A DNA stretch of 64,000 nt, from NCBI GenBank assembly GCA_947095535.1, contig OX352773.1:109375950-109439949 (forward strand), written 5' to 3'. Below, piece by piece: positions 1 through 11,444 of the stretch. The DNA comes from Poecilobothrus nobilitatus (taxonomy: Eukaryota > Arthropoda > Insecta > Diptera > Dolichopodidae). The notes under the pieces are model-generated. The model was given only the letters and a program-made list of their open reading frames with translations, was not told the origin of the DNA and ran no database searches. A program made the translations under genes and the position numbers. How positions within the stretch are numbered: position 1 is the first letter of the stretch; each line of letters begins with the position of its first letter.

Positions 1-471
1 ATTATTTACATTTTATTTTATTATTAGAAAACCATTACTAAGTAATGTATTAGAATAGTTTTTGATTTCACTATTGTTTGAGTTTAATAAATTCATGTTC
101 GTATCTCTCAAAATAATGGAGTTTCTATATTTATTTGTTATTACATCTAATTTTTCAAGAAAACCGGAAAGGTGGATATTGTGAGACCTATAAATACTGA
201 ATATATTAATATTATGTTTTGTTATGTTAATACCTACTATATAAGATTCTTGAAATTCCTCTTCCAAAATTAAGGTACTATATAGTTTTTCACTCCTATA
301 AATTGCAACACCCCCATAAGAATCTTTCCTACATTGTAAGTTGGTAAGTTAAAAAACTTATTTTCTGACTGACTTAACCATATTTCTGATAGAACTATTA
401 CATGGATATCATATTCATATGAATGTATAAGTAATTCTAAATTACGAAGACTTTGCATATTTAGGTACAAT
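1..471 (-). pseudogene. LINE ORF2 endonuclease fragment (retro-1)
   Basis: This is the start of an apurinic-type endonuclease domain of a non-LTR retrotransposon, read on minus in two frames (470-270 and 267-13) separated by a frameshift. The translated motifs YLNMQSLRN, VIVLSEIWL and SEN(K)FFNLP match the opening of jockey/CR1-type ORF2 proteins. A related copy on plus at 8.83-9.13 kb aligns through the same motifs and keeps residues lost here. The 5' continuation lies at 3626-3745, on the far side of the hAT element. The right part of ORF2 runs off the window. I infer that ORF1 at 5099-6153 belongs to the same element. Confidence 0.8.
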
Positions 472-3400
472 CAGTGCCGTAACTAGCTTTTCTGGTGCCC
501 TTTGCAAGATTTAATTTTTGGGCTCTAATCTAATTCTAATTTTTTTTTTTTGAAAATTAATCAGATGAAATTAACATAGTACATAAAACGTAAAGAAATA
601 TTTATTTATTATTACTTTTTTTATAAATGTTTTTATTTGAATTGCACTTTTCTGGCTTTCATTTCCACGAATTCGTTTATAACATCGCCATAACTAATAT
701 TTTTTACAATGTTATATTCAATAGATATTATTGTAAGATTGGAGAGCCTCTCTTGTCCTATAGTGGATCTTAAATAATTCTTGATTAATTTTCTTTCAGA
801 CGATGCAGTAGAAACTGGAAGAGTGAGAAATATTCGCAGAGCAATATTAATGTTTGGATAAGACTCAATTAAGCCAAAGTCCTGAAGTGCCTGCAATATT
901 TCAAGTGGAGTTGCAGTTTTAATATTATGTATGAGCGTCGATGCTTAAAATTAAAAGCTTTGAATCTCACAGGTGAACTCGTACATATTCAAATCTTTAC
1001 TATACTTAATGGCTAAATCTGCAGCCGATTTGTTTAGATCAAAAACGCTGGTTGATTCCAAGGAGAGCCATACAGAAAGGAAAAATTGTTGCAGATAATT
1101 CTCAGTTGTTCATAACGCCAATTTAATTGAGATACTAGAGTATCAAAAACTTCGTAAAACTGCATTTTGAACAAATTTTCTGGAGTCATATTACTTCCTT
1201 CATCCGTTGCCTCATAATTTGCCATTTTCCGAACTTTTTTCTTACATTTATCAGGAAATCCAACTTGTAAATCCATTGTTTCAGCTAAATTCTCTGCTTC
1301 TTGGAAATATTTTTCTAAATCAGTTTCTCGTAGTCCTTGTAATGTAGAACGTAGTGCATCAATTAAATTTGCTGCATGGTCTATCGAATTATCTTTTGCT
1401 TATAATGCCTTATTTGTTCGGTCAATGCATTGTAGAATTTTATTCCACATAGAAAGAGTGCAGATAAATCTTAACTATAGATTAGTAACAACAAACTTTT
1501 TGTATTTGATACAGCTTCTGGATTTGATAAATCATTTGCAATATTTTCCAATCCTCTCTTTACTTCTGATAGATGTAAACTTAGTGATTTTATTGCATTG
1601 GCTTTTGACGACCATCTTGTTTCCGAAAAACTTTTAAGTGTCAATTTCAAAGACGTATCGTATCACTGACTCATTTGTTCTCTCTTTGATATATCAGGAG
1701 TGCAGTCGAATAAAATTGTGTAGTATTTTGCTTTCTTAATTCTGGATATGATTTCATTTCTAGTTTTATCACCAATTAATTTTATTATTTCGTTTTGAAT
1801 CATGGGTGAAAAATATGAAACAGAACCTTTTTTATGTTTTTCAATACGCTCTTTCAAAGTATTAGCAAATTCTATCAAATTTAAAAAAATTCCACAATTT
1901 GGATCTCCAATTTTTTCATTTGAACCTCTAAGAGCACTATTATTTTTGGCACAGGATAGAATAGCATCTATAACTATTTTTAATATTTTACGCCATATAA
2001 TTTTTCTTCGTTAATTGAATCCATTAAATAATCATCTAGTGTGTTCCCTGATCTTATATTTCTTTCCATCACTTTCCATTTTACATAATTGTTTCTGTGC
2101 TCAGACGAATTTTCGTGTTGTGGAATAACAGGATGAAAATGTCGCCAATCACGGAAGCCTTTATACTGGTCTGAAATATTATGAGTTTTGTGTCCAAAAA
2201 GCATACAAGGGAACAAAATATTGCGTTTTGATTAATAGAATATAACATCCATTTTCTTTTAACCATTTTTCCATTAATATGTTTCACATAAAACCAATTT
2301 TTTTTAAATTTTCGTTCTGAATTGTCTTCTGATATAATGGTATTATCGTTTATATCATCGCCTTGTTCTGGACCGTGCTTGACAAGGGAATATATTACTT
2401 TATTTGTAATAGCAGTCCAAGAATTTGGATCATTGTAATTTAGCAGTATTTCTTCGTTTGGTGTAATAGATGGCAAATTTAGAACAATATTTTCGATTTT
2501 AGTACTATTTGTGTTTTCAACATTAGTACCATTTGTGTTTCCAACATTAGTCCTATTTATGTTTTCGATATTCGTAGCCGTATCTTCAACATTTGTAATA
2601 ATTCCATTATTATTATGACTTAAACTTATGGGTTGCAATTGTAGCACACCATCTTCATCTTGTAAATGAGAAGTAGGTTTAGATTTATTAGATTCTTCAA
2701 CTTGTGGGTCTTTTCTCAGCCATTTAACAATTTGTTGCGACATTGATTTGCTTGTTAATTTTTCTTTTTTGAGCGCCCGACAATTGTTTTCATATTCTTG
2801 CACTGGGTAAAATAATTAAATTAAAAACAAATTTATGATTTAACTCTGAAAAACAAATTCCAAAATAATAGAAAACTCTATTTATCGGTAAATTAAAATG
2901 TGATTCGCCACCGCTATTTTAACGTTCAAGTATTTTTTTAAGTTTTTATTAATTAAGAAAGCTTACCCGCTGATTTAATAATTGGTTTGATTTGTTTTAA
3001 TAACTATTTTTAACAAATATAAATAAAACAAATTTACAAATACTTTATACGACTATTTTATTTTCGATTCCAATTGTAACAGGAAAACTTGCAATAAGCT
3101 TTTTTATGCTACTTTCATAATGACTAAATACAAAGAAATGCTAGTTAAAAACTTACGCCACACACCACAATACGTTTCTAGTGTGTAATTTTCTATTGCT
3201 CACTAGATATTGTGATATCGTGAAAGAAATGCAATTTAAAAAGTTACGCCGCATATCACAAAACGTTCCCACAGAGCAATTTTCTATTGCTCACTAGATA
3301 TCGTGATTTCATTCATGATAAACATAAATATATTCGTGACAATTTAGAATTGGAATTGAATGTACAAATTTTCAATTGCTGTATAGTATGAAATTTGGAA

Positions 3401-3625
3401 TTAAATATGAAATATCTATGAAACAGAAAAAAGAAGAATTTACCTGCACTAGAAGAATTTTCGGATCACCTATAAGTGTAAATTTTCCCCGAGAATCCGA
3501 ATTTTTTTATTTATGAAATTTTTCTATTTTCGATTAATTTTTTTTTTGTTTACCATTTCACGGCCCCCTCAGATCTCTGTGTCTATCGGGCCCTATACGC
3601 GTGCACCTGCCTAGTTACGGCGCTG
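472..3625 (-). mobile_element. hAT DNA transposon, complete ends, decayed transposase
   Basis: A 3154-bp element bounded by 15-bp terminal inverted repeats: CAGTGCCGTAACTAG at 472-486, and at 3611-3625 the inverse copy with one difference. An 8-bp direct repeat, GGTACAAT, lies immediately outside both ends (464-471 and 3626-3633), which is the hAT target-duplication length. It sits inside the ORF2 of retro-1: rejoining the flanks matches the uninterrupted relative at 8.80-8.84 kb. The transposase reads on minus at 2803-633. About 800 bp between the transposase start and the right end is noncoding, with a GC-richer end. Confidence 0.92.
633..2803 (-). pseudogene. hAT transposase, ZMYM1/DUF4371 type, broken
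   Basis: Transposase of the surrounding hAT element. From the N-terminus: an Asn/Thr-rich leader (2803-2270), a TTF-type region with FRDWRHFHP and SSEHRNNYVKWK (2216-1980), a DUF4371-like part with IKKAKYYTILFDCTPDISKREQMSQ-type motifs (1878-1663), then a gap of unreadable frames. Last comes the hAT C-terminal dimerisation block, LRIFLTLPVSTASSERK, near 860-800. That order matches ZMYM1-like hAT transposases, which cut and paste by an RNase H-like DDE fold. At least four frame breaks and stops separate the pieces, so no active protein is expected. A nuclear role is known for the family and cannot be shown here. Confidence 0.82.
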
Positions 3626-3745
3626 GGTACAATATATTAAAATTGTTTTGATATTCATTATTATTTAAATGGTTGCCTACCTCTGTAATAATAATTAACT
3701 AATAAATCTGTGTCTATGTTTATTTCATCAGCTGTTTCCATTTTT
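3626..3745 (-). pseudogene. retro-1: ORF1/ORF2 junction left of the hAT
   Basis: Minus-strand sequence carrying METADEINID, then a short spacer, then the NNFNILYLN lead-in to the endonuclease that continues at 471. It lines up with 8748-8840 on plus, including the GGTAGGCAACCATTTAA segment, so the two LINE copies share this stretch. It ends at the hAT target duplication. Confidence 0.7.
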
Positions 3746-4473
3746 ACTTAAAATTTTTATATTTGCCGTAAATTATATAATTTATGAGTAATGAAAGTAT
3801 GAAAGTATGTAAGATATTAAAATTTTTATATATGAATATGATAAGCAAACGTTTGAGTATGTAGGTGTGTAATGGATTATTTATTTCATATAATAAAGAA
3901 ATCAAAACAATATAATATAATAGTATATACAAACATATGAGTATGTAGGTATGTAATTGATTATTTTTTTCAAATAATAATGAAATCAAAACAATATAAA
4001 ATAAAATTATATGCGATTGAAGATTTATAAAATAGAATGAAAATAATGTAGGAAAAGTGTAGGAATTTTCAGTAAATTTAAAAATTTTAATTAGTGTCAT
4101 AATTAATGTCAAAAAGTATAGGTAAAAAAAAATTATTATATTCATTAAAAATAAATTAGAAAAAAAATTAAAAATATTAAAAATATCAGTGAAGTATAAT
4201 TGTAAATTTAGAATATTGTAAAAATAATAATTTAATAAATAAGAAATTTTTTATTTTTTTTGTTAAAGTAAAATTAGTATTAATAAAAATGTGTATATTT
4301 GAATAGTGATATAAATAATTTAAGGTTATGTAAAAGAATAAAACTAAAAAATATTTTATAAATTAAGCGTTGAATTATAATAGTTTTTTTGTTAGTGAAT
4401 TAAGATAATAATGTAAAGTGAAATTTTTACTAATCAAATAAAAATTGTACAATGAATTAGCATTTTCTTTTTA
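3746..4473. other. AT-rich stretch, no gene
   Basis: Very AT-rich DNA with repeated near-copies of a 'caaacgtttgagtatgtagg' type motif around 3846 and 3930, spaced about 85 bp. The reading frame crossing it on minus is Leu/Ile/Tyr-rich and looks like translated AT-rich DNA. It probably lies inside retro-1, between ORF1 and ORF2. Confidence 0.5.
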
Positions 4474-4834
4474 GCACATTTCCAAAAACAATTTTGAAAA
4501 AATCGTTCTGAAAACGTCATTCGACAGGTGTTTTCTTTAGCTTTTTAATATCAAAATTATACAATTTTTTTAAATTTAGTATTTAAATTTACCGTTATGT
4601 GAAAACCAAATTTTGCATGATTTTTCTACTTTCATAACTTCAGATAGGCATACTTTCAGATAGAGGCTTTACATTTTGAGGCAAGAAGGAACTTTTAAAA
4701 TTAGTATAAGTTTGCTCAGAAATTCTAAAAAATTTTAAATTTGCCATTTTTAAACACCTGTAACTTAGAAACCTATACACATTTTACTTCGGCAAGATAT
4801 AAAAATTAAAGCTACAGTAATATATTTTTATTTG
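4474..4834 (+). mobile_element. Fam-B fragment (5' end)
   Basis: Begins with the Fam-B tip GCACATTTCCAAAA and continues through the Fam-B interior: ACCGTTATGTGAAAACC, the AAACACCTGTAACTTAG block, and ATTAAAGCTACAGTAATATA. It aligns with 14885-15515 but lacks the GTCC run and the segment after it, so it is an internally deleted copy. The other tip is missing. Confidence 0.75.
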
Positions 4835-5098
4835 ATGTTCAAATAGTAATATAAAGTGCTTGTATTTGGAAGAAGAACTAAGGAATTTACGAAGCATAAT
4901 ATTGAATTATATAAAATTAAATTGTAGTTTAAGGTTATGCAATAAAATGTAAATAAGAAATAATTAATAAAATAATTAATTTGAAGATACAATAGTTTTT
5001 TAATTAATAAATTAAAGCAAATATGTAAAGAGAAATTCTTATTGTTTAAATAAAGAAAAAGTATAAATTTTATAAAAGTGTGTAACAATAATTTGTAA

Positions 5099-6153
5099 TT
5101 AAACCAACGTTTTGAATACCTTTTGCATAAATTGAATATCATTAAAAGAAGATATTTGATAAACCTTACTTGCATCAGTTTGGCGTAAGAAAATTTGATT
5201 ATTCTTAATCCAAACAAATTGAAAATTGTGTGCTTCTTTGATCGTTTTGGCTTCATAATAGAGCTTCGATTGCATTGGAGTGAGGTGATTGCGAAGAAAA
5301 AATTCATTATTATGTTGACTACCCACAAAAATTTCTGAAGTGAATATATGTTTTTTCCGTTTCTTCGTCATTAACTCGTTTTTTGCTTTTTCAGAGTTTA
5401 GTTCTACAAGATATAATGCATTATATCCAGGCTGTCTTTTTTTTTTTATTTCGGTAACCTTCAGGATATTTTCTGCTTTAATATTCGCATCAATTTCCCT
5501 AGCTATGTTTAGAACTATCTCTTTTGAATTTGATAATTTTTCTGAAAGTCCGGCAATTATTATGTTCTTATTGTTTTTTGTTGTTGTATCTTATCTAATC
5601 TTGCTTCAATTTTGTTTATTTTTGGTTCCAAATCAATATTTTTGTTTTCGGATTTTTTTAATTGCTCTTGTAAAATTTAATTTTCTTTAACAATTTTGTT
5701 ATTGTGTTTATATCATTTAATTGGGCGTGAAAGAAATTTTGAGATTTTTGAATTTCAATCAATGATTTTTGTATTTCAATCACAACGGAGCATAAACTTT
5801 TTAAGTATTACGATATTTTATTTAATGAACATTTTGTAAAATCGAAGTTAGATAATTGTTTAGCCATTTATATCGTCATCATTGTCTTCTAAAAGGTTGT
5901 ATTCTGCATCATTTTCATTATTTTCTTCAATGATCACTATAGATTCATTACCATTTGAAGGACATTTTGCCCATTTCCAGGTTGCAATACCTGATTTTGT
6001 AGCTTCATAAAGTTGCTTTATGACTGAGGAGCAGCGAATATGGAAAAAACCACGACACCTTGCATTGCATTGTACTTTTTTTGAATTTCCGGTAATGTTT
6101 CCACGGTAAGTGGAACATGTTTTGGCCATTTTAATATAGTGATAATAAAACAA
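5099..6153 (-). pseudogene. LINE ORF1: PHD-like finger plus FP-like domain (retro-1)
   Basis: ORF1-type RNA-binding protein of a CR1/jockey-group LINE, read on minus from an ATG at about 6129. The N-terminus has a PHD-like finger (MAKTCSTYRGNI, VQCNARCRGFFHIRC, WKWAKC) followed by an acidic tail (5860-6153). A Lys/Asn-rich coiled-coil-like middle with frame breaks follows (5400-5850). The C-terminal part (5371-5099) has SEIFVGSQHNN, LRNHLTPMQSKLYYEAKTI and FVWIKNNQIFLRQ. This matches the FP-like C-terminal domain common in insect LINE ORF1 proteins. The second cysteine of the first finger pair is replaced by Tyr. The position upstream of the 3745-1 ORF2 on the same strand suggests one element. 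Frameshifts make it nonfunctional. Confidence 0.75.
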
Positions 6154-6791
6154 GAAAAAAAAACCTTTAAATTATTGTATTGGTAATTGTAAAACCAATT
6201 TGAACAATTGAAAAATTGCAGAGCGTATTAGGTAAGTTATTGTGCAATTTATAATTTTTTTTTTTTTTTAATCATTGTTAATTTTTTAATATTATATTAT
6301 AATAAAATTTTTAAATTAAAATAAAAAAAAAAAAATAATAATTTTTAATTAAAAAATTTGGAGCACAAAAAAAGCGCGACTATATTCTTTGACAGTTGCA
6401 TTCTTTTTTATTTAAAACATTATTTAAAACTAAATTTCACAATAATATTATTATTAATTAATACTAATTCGTTATATAACTATTATAATATTCCAATTTA
6501 ATTTTTTTATATGAATTTAATTTTGGTTCTTCACAAGTATTTATTTTCACTAATTAAGATTTCTAAATATTTTGATAATTCCTACCATATTCTTAAAAAT
6601 TTTTAAATGTTACGATTTCCATCTGCTTATGATAATGATTAATAATGATAATGATGTTCCATATATTGTTTTCAAGAAAACTAAAATGTATAAAATTAAA
6701 GTTCAATTTAATTTTAAATAATGCAATAATATGCTTCGTCAATTTCTTATTTTTTTTACTTATATAATACATGTTACATTTTTTAACACTT
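6154..6791. other. AT-rich stretch, no gene
   Basis: Homopolymer-rich AT sequence upstream of the retro-1 ORF1 on its strand. No coding or RNA feature is visible. The part from 6490 to 6660 recurs at 8490-8650 (see that entry). Confidence 0.5.
6490..6660 (+). repeat. Direct repeat flanking the piggyBac, left copy
   Basis: Shares blocks with 8490-8650 in the same order and orientation: TTCCAATTTTA, a GTTTCTAAA/ATTTCTAAA block, TTTTGATAATTCCTACCA, and ACGATTT(C/T)CATCT. Diverged, with small indels. The two copies lie about equally far outside the piggyBac ends. Confidence 0.55.
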
Positions 6792-6795
6792 AATT

Positions 6796-8426
6796 ACAGA
6801 CGTACATCTCACCACCAACGCCAGATTTTTTTATTTCTTCTCTCTGTCTCTTATTTTTTACCGTATCTCTTTTAAATTTTATGTAACAAACAAAAAACTG
6901 TACCGAAGTGGTTGCTAGCGTCTTTTGGTGAGAATTTTTTTTTTTTAGGTCTGTGATACGTACGTCAGTAGTAATGTAACTATTTAAAAATTTTTTCAGC
7001 TTTTATCTTTAAAAAATAAAATAATGGATGAACGAGCATGTCCAACTACCTCTAAAGATTTTAATGAAATTGTAGGTATTTGGTTAATGAAGATTGTATT
7101 TCTTCTTTGTGCGAGGAGGAAAATTTGTGTCAGAACATGACACAAATTCAGAAATATCAGAAGATGAAAATGAAGAGTATAAAGGAGAAATTTACAGTAA
7201 AAAAACGCATCATAAAGTAATTTAAAAGAACAGCCTAGGTACGTTTAGGGCAAGAATAGTATATATATTGTGGGGAAGATACTGATCACATAGGTTTATC
7301 ACAAGCTGATCAAAAATTAAGTAAACCAACACAATCCGTTATTCGATTATTAAAAATTTAGAAGGTTCAAATCGTAACATAACCGCGGATAATTGATTTT
7401 CTCACATAGAATTGGTTAATAAGCTACTGGTGAACAATCAGAAAAAATGAAAAAGAAATTTAAAAATTGTTTTTACCAGATAGGAAAAAGAAAGTCGCCT
7501 CTTGCCAATATGGTTTTACTAATTCAACAACACTTTTATCGTATGTATCCAAAAAAGCCAGAGGAGTAATACTTTTATCATCTATGTATCATTCAGCTTC
7601 AATAAATTCTGTAAATAAATGTGCAGAAATAATATCCTTTTACAACGCAACTAAAAGTGGAGTTGATACTGTCGACCAAATGTATGCTAATTACTCATGC
7701 AGTCGTAGAACAAGATGGTCTATGGCTCTGCTTTACAGAATTGTTGATATTTGCTCAGTTAATTCGTTCGTTATATATTCATCTTTAAAAGATAAAAAAT
7801 TCCCAGCTAGAGCAGATTTTAGTAAGAATTTAGCACATATTACCTCATTTAAACCGACGATTTCCGAATATTAGCCTTCTTACGGAGTTAAAATCTATCA
7901 AAACGCGTATTCTTAAAGTACCTCCACATGCCAATAAATATTCAAAGATAAGATAAAGTTGAAGGGGAGAAAAAATTGTTGTATGTGCTTTCGAGAAAAA
8001 AGAAGAAAAACATCGTACGTTTGCTACATTTGTAAAAAACTGATTTGCCTACAGTGCTGCAATTACATATTATCTAAATATTGCTGAACTTGATGGGATG
8101 TCAAAATTTACCGGTGCTTTTTAAAATAACTGTTTTTTTTTTTTTTAAATATAATATTTAATATTTTAAGTTTTTAGTCTGTGAAGGATAATACTGCTTT
8201 TTTATTTTTTTTATTTTTTAAGGATATTTTAATTTTGAATTTAAATTTTTATGATTTTTTATATTACTTAATAACTTATTTTGTGATAATTATTTTTTTT
8301 TTAATGAATTTAAAGTGAAGTTAATAAATAAACTAATATTATAAAACTATAATGGTTCAATGATTCATTATTACCCATTTTTGTTAGCTTTTTAAAACTG
8401 TGACGTCTGACAGATGTGCGTCAGTA
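6796..8426 (+). mobile_element. piggyBac-like element between TTAA sites
   Basis: Both edges are TTAA (6792-6795 and 8427-8430), the duplication typical of piggyBac. Just inside are imperfect inverted repeats: TACAGACGTACATCT at 6797-6811, and the inverse of TACTGACGCACATCT at 8412-8426 (13 of 15 match). The 1.63-kb length is short for an autonomous copy. The transposase in the middle is broken and internally deleted. The TIR does not start with the CCY seen in many piggyBacs, so the exact tips are less certain than the family. Confidence 0.7.
7024..8073 (+). pseudogene. piggyBac-type transposase, broken
   Basis: DDE transposase remains on plus. An acidic N-terminal stretch (EHDTNSEISEDENEE, about 7135-7180) precedes KTHHKV. 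Then GSNRNITADN-stop-FSHIELVNKLL (about 7360-7430) matches the conserved piggyBac GxxRNIxxDxWF motif with its Trp turned into a stop. An open part at 7467-7874 carries the equally typical IISFYNATKSGVDTVDQM and SCSRRTRWSMALLYRIVDI. A Cys-rich tail near 7980-8065 (CMCF, CYICKKLICLQCC) matches the C-terminal cysteine domain. Most of the segment before GSNRN, which would hold the first catalytic Asp, is missing or unreadable. Confidence 0.85.
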
Positions 8427-8489
8427 TTAACGTAATTTTTTTCCACGTCCGAGTTTAAAATTTTTTTATAACCCTTCTTTTTTTTTTTA

Positions 8490-8650
8490 ATTCCAATTTT
8501 ATGTCTTCTTGGCACGTACTTTATCATATTAATTGTGGTTTCTAAACTTTTTGATAATTCCTACCAAATTCCTAAAATTTTTTCATTTTACGATTTTCAT
8601 CTTCCTGTGATAATTATTGATATTGATACTACATATGTTATTTACCAGAA
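8490..8650 (+). repeat. Direct repeat flanking the piggyBac, right copy
   Basis: Counterpart of 6490-6660, as described there. Confidence 0.55.
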
Positions 8651-8747
8651 AACTGGAATGTATGAAAACTTACATACTCACATAACTTAATTTATTTGCT
8701 CCAATATAGAAGTTGTAAGAATAGATGGAATCAGCTGATGAAATAAA

Positions 8748-9240
8748 CATTAACAATGACTAATTAGTTGATTTTCATACAAAGGTAGGCAACCATTTAA
8801 CAAATAATGAATATTAAAACAATTTCAATATATTGTACCTGAATATTCAGAGCCTTCGGAATAAATTAAATGATTTGGAATTACTTATACGTTCATATAA
8901 ATATGATATCCATGTAGTAGTTTTAGCAGAAATTTGGTTACGTCAATCAGAAAATAAATGTTTTAACCTACCAGGTTACAACGAATATTTTTCTAATAGG
9001 AACAATTCTTATGGAGGTGTTGCAATTTATATGAGTGAAGGATTGTATGGTGCTTTAATTGTGGAGGAAGAATTTCTAGAATCAAATATAATAGGTGTAC
9101 ACTTATTAAAAAATAATATGAAAATAAATTAAAACATAAACTGGACGAAATAACAAACAAGCATCCTAACTCTATAATTCTAGAAGACATTAATATGAAT
9201 TTATTAAATTTAAAGAATAGTGATATAAGGATTATATTAA
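8748..9240 (+). pseudogene. LINE ORF2 5' fragment (retro-2)
   Basis: Plus-strand copy of the same LINE family as retro-1. It starts with MESADEINI near 8750, then NNFNILYLNIQSLRNKL. The endonuclease opening is open from 8833 to 9132 (VVVLAEIWLRQSENK, YGGVAIYMSEGL). Frame is lost after about 9130, but DINMNLLNLKNSD around 9187-9225 is the next endonuclease motif. The copy stops near 9240, so it is 3'-truncated or interrupted. It serves here as the uninterrupted relative that confirms the hAT insertion site. Confidence 0.8.
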
Positions 9241-9829
9241 TATCTTGCTTTTTTTTTTTTCTTTATTTGTTATTTCTATGTAATAATTCAATAACAGTAT
9301 AATTCATTGCTACTTATATCTAGTTTTTATATCTATTCTTATATAATATGTAATATTATATTCTTATATAATATGTAATTTGTATATAATTAGTTAATAC
9401 AATGTAACATTAATTTAATCTATAGTTATTTAATAATTCAGTATTTAGACCTAGCCGAGGCTGTCTGGTCTTATCGTGATGATACGAGACGAGTTTAAGT
9501 TCTTAATAATGCTATTTTTTGTTTTTATATATTTTTGTTTGTTTTTGTTAAGTTATAGTTTTAAATGTTAGATATTTTATTCTTTTTCATCTTTTTACTG
9601 AAACTAATGATATTTCTTCGTTTTATGGTTTTAATAAAAAAGATAAAATGAAGGAAAAAAAAGATCTTATTTTATTTCGTTGTTATTGTACCTAGTTTTA
9701 AAATTTTTTTTTGTTTTATTGTTTACATTTATTTATTTTTCTAGATTTATATTCTGTTAGATTTATTCTCTAGTTAATCTTTTGTTTTATTATTTACATT
9801 TATATTTTTTTATATTTTTTTCTATTAAT
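9241..9829. other. AT-rich stretch, probably 3' UTR of retro-3
   Basis: No open frame of interest. It follows the C-terminal end of the minus-strand RT at 9830-11170 and includes a short GC-richer patch around 9450-9500. Repeated TTTATTATTTACATTTAT-type segments occur near 9715 and 9783. Confidence 0.4.
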
Positions 9830-11170
9830 TTATTGTTGCAATTGGATGTTCTTAGTACATATATAACAAAACATACAAACATAGTAAATAGATTTAGACT
9901 GAAGAATGTAAGATAAAAATTCGATATATTTCTTGTGCTATAGGAGTGTATTTCGATATTTCTATTGAGGATGAAGTTATGTTTTATCTGGTTATTTATT
10001 ATATTGAAAGCAAGAAGGTATGACTCACGTTTACAAACAATTTCAAGGCTGGGTATTTTGGTGAATAGAGTTGATTAGTTAGTCGGATATGTTAATAGTT
10101 TTGATTGCCTTCTTGTGAAGTATATTAAGTTTATTCAAGGTTGCTTTTGTACGCTCCGTTCCAGATAGGGTTTGCGAAATTACGTTTGACTGAATGTATG
10201 ATGAGTATATAATAAAAAGCGTTTTTTTGTCGAAAAAACTTTTTAGCCTGTTTAAAATGAAAATGTATGGGACAATTGTTTTACATATGAAATCAATGTG
10301 TTCAGCCCTCTTGAGGTTACAGTCAATTTCTAGACCTAGATTGTTGAAGGAATCTACTGTTCCTATTGAACTAGTGTCATAGATAAGTGAGCGGCTTTCG
10401 AAAATCTTATTTTTGAAGAGAAGAACTTTTGTTTTTTTTGGGTTTAGTACTAAATATTTTATTGCTGCTTCGTCGGCAAGTAGCTGCAGAGATCCTTTCA
10501 GTTCGAGAAGAGCCAGATCATCTATGTAGAGTTTAAAGAGGTCTGGACCCAGGATTGATCCTTCAGGTACACCTTCCTTACTAATTTTGGTGGTGCTGTA
10601 CACATTATTAATTCTGACTATTTGTGAGCGACCATACAGAAATGGTTTGAAAAAAGAGATTTGTTGCGGGGTTAGATGCAAACTTTTAAGTTTGCAAAGC
10701 AAAACGTCAAAGTCCACACAATCAAATGCCTTTTGGAAATCAATAAGGAGACATCCTGTGAATTTACCTTCATCCATACTCCTGGAAATGAAATCAGTGA
10801 GAGATAGGCACCCCGCGGTAATGTTTGAATTCATCTTGAAACCAAATTGTTCTGGATACAATATACCGTTATCTGACATAAAGCGACTTAGTCTTTTTCT
10901 TATTATTCTCTCAAAGATTTTGGAGAAGATAGTTAGGACAGAGATCCGCCTATAATTGGTCGGATCTGTTTTGTTATCTTTCTTGTGTATTGAAGTAATA
11001 ATGGCTGTTTTTAAGGAATCCGGAAAAAGATGAGTTTCAAAAGATATATTTATAAATTTTTACGATATCGGAGCTAGCCTATTGGCGTACTTTTTCACAA
11101 ATTTCGCGGATCTGTTGGCATGGCCGGTTGCAGAGTCTGGTTTGAGAGAGGATATGGTATTTACTATACT
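9830..11170 (-). pseudogene. LINE reverse transcriptase fragment (retro-3)
   Basis: Minus-strand RT of a CR1/jockey-group LINE. From its start: a TNYRRISVLTIFSKIFERII block (about 10960-10880), then an open stretch 10879-10079 with YPEQFGFKMNSN, motif A LLIDFQKAFDCVDFDVLL, motif B GVPEGSILGPDLFKLYIDDL, and KTKVLLFKN. The catalytic YADD box is damaged: it reads LLADEAAIKY, with a deletion just after it. After a frame change the C-terminus continues to about 9830 (PSLEIVCKRESYLLAFNII, IHSYSTRN). No endonuclease part is visible upstream, so this copy is 5'-truncated or its front was lost. Confidence 0.85.
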
Positions 11171-11444
11171 TAGTAATAGTATTTACTTATTTAGTAATGG
11201 TTTTGTAATATATAATAATAAAAATAAAAAATACGCAACGAGAATTGACACAACTTCTAAAATTATAATTGATCATTTTATAACATATATGGTTAAAAAG
11301 AAAATTTAAAACGATTATTAAACGATTATTAAACGAAGGAACGAAAATTTAAAAGAATTCTATAAATTTCTTCTCATTTCTATAAATACTCAAAAAAATA
11401 CCCGAATGATATCCATGTCAAAAAGCTTTATTTAACAGGAAGTT

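Noticed and set aside
3744..4145. 133-codon minus frame as a membrane protein
   Set aside because: It is Leu/Ile/Tyr/Phe-rich only because the DNA is AT-rich. It has local tandem repeats and no homologous reading nearby.
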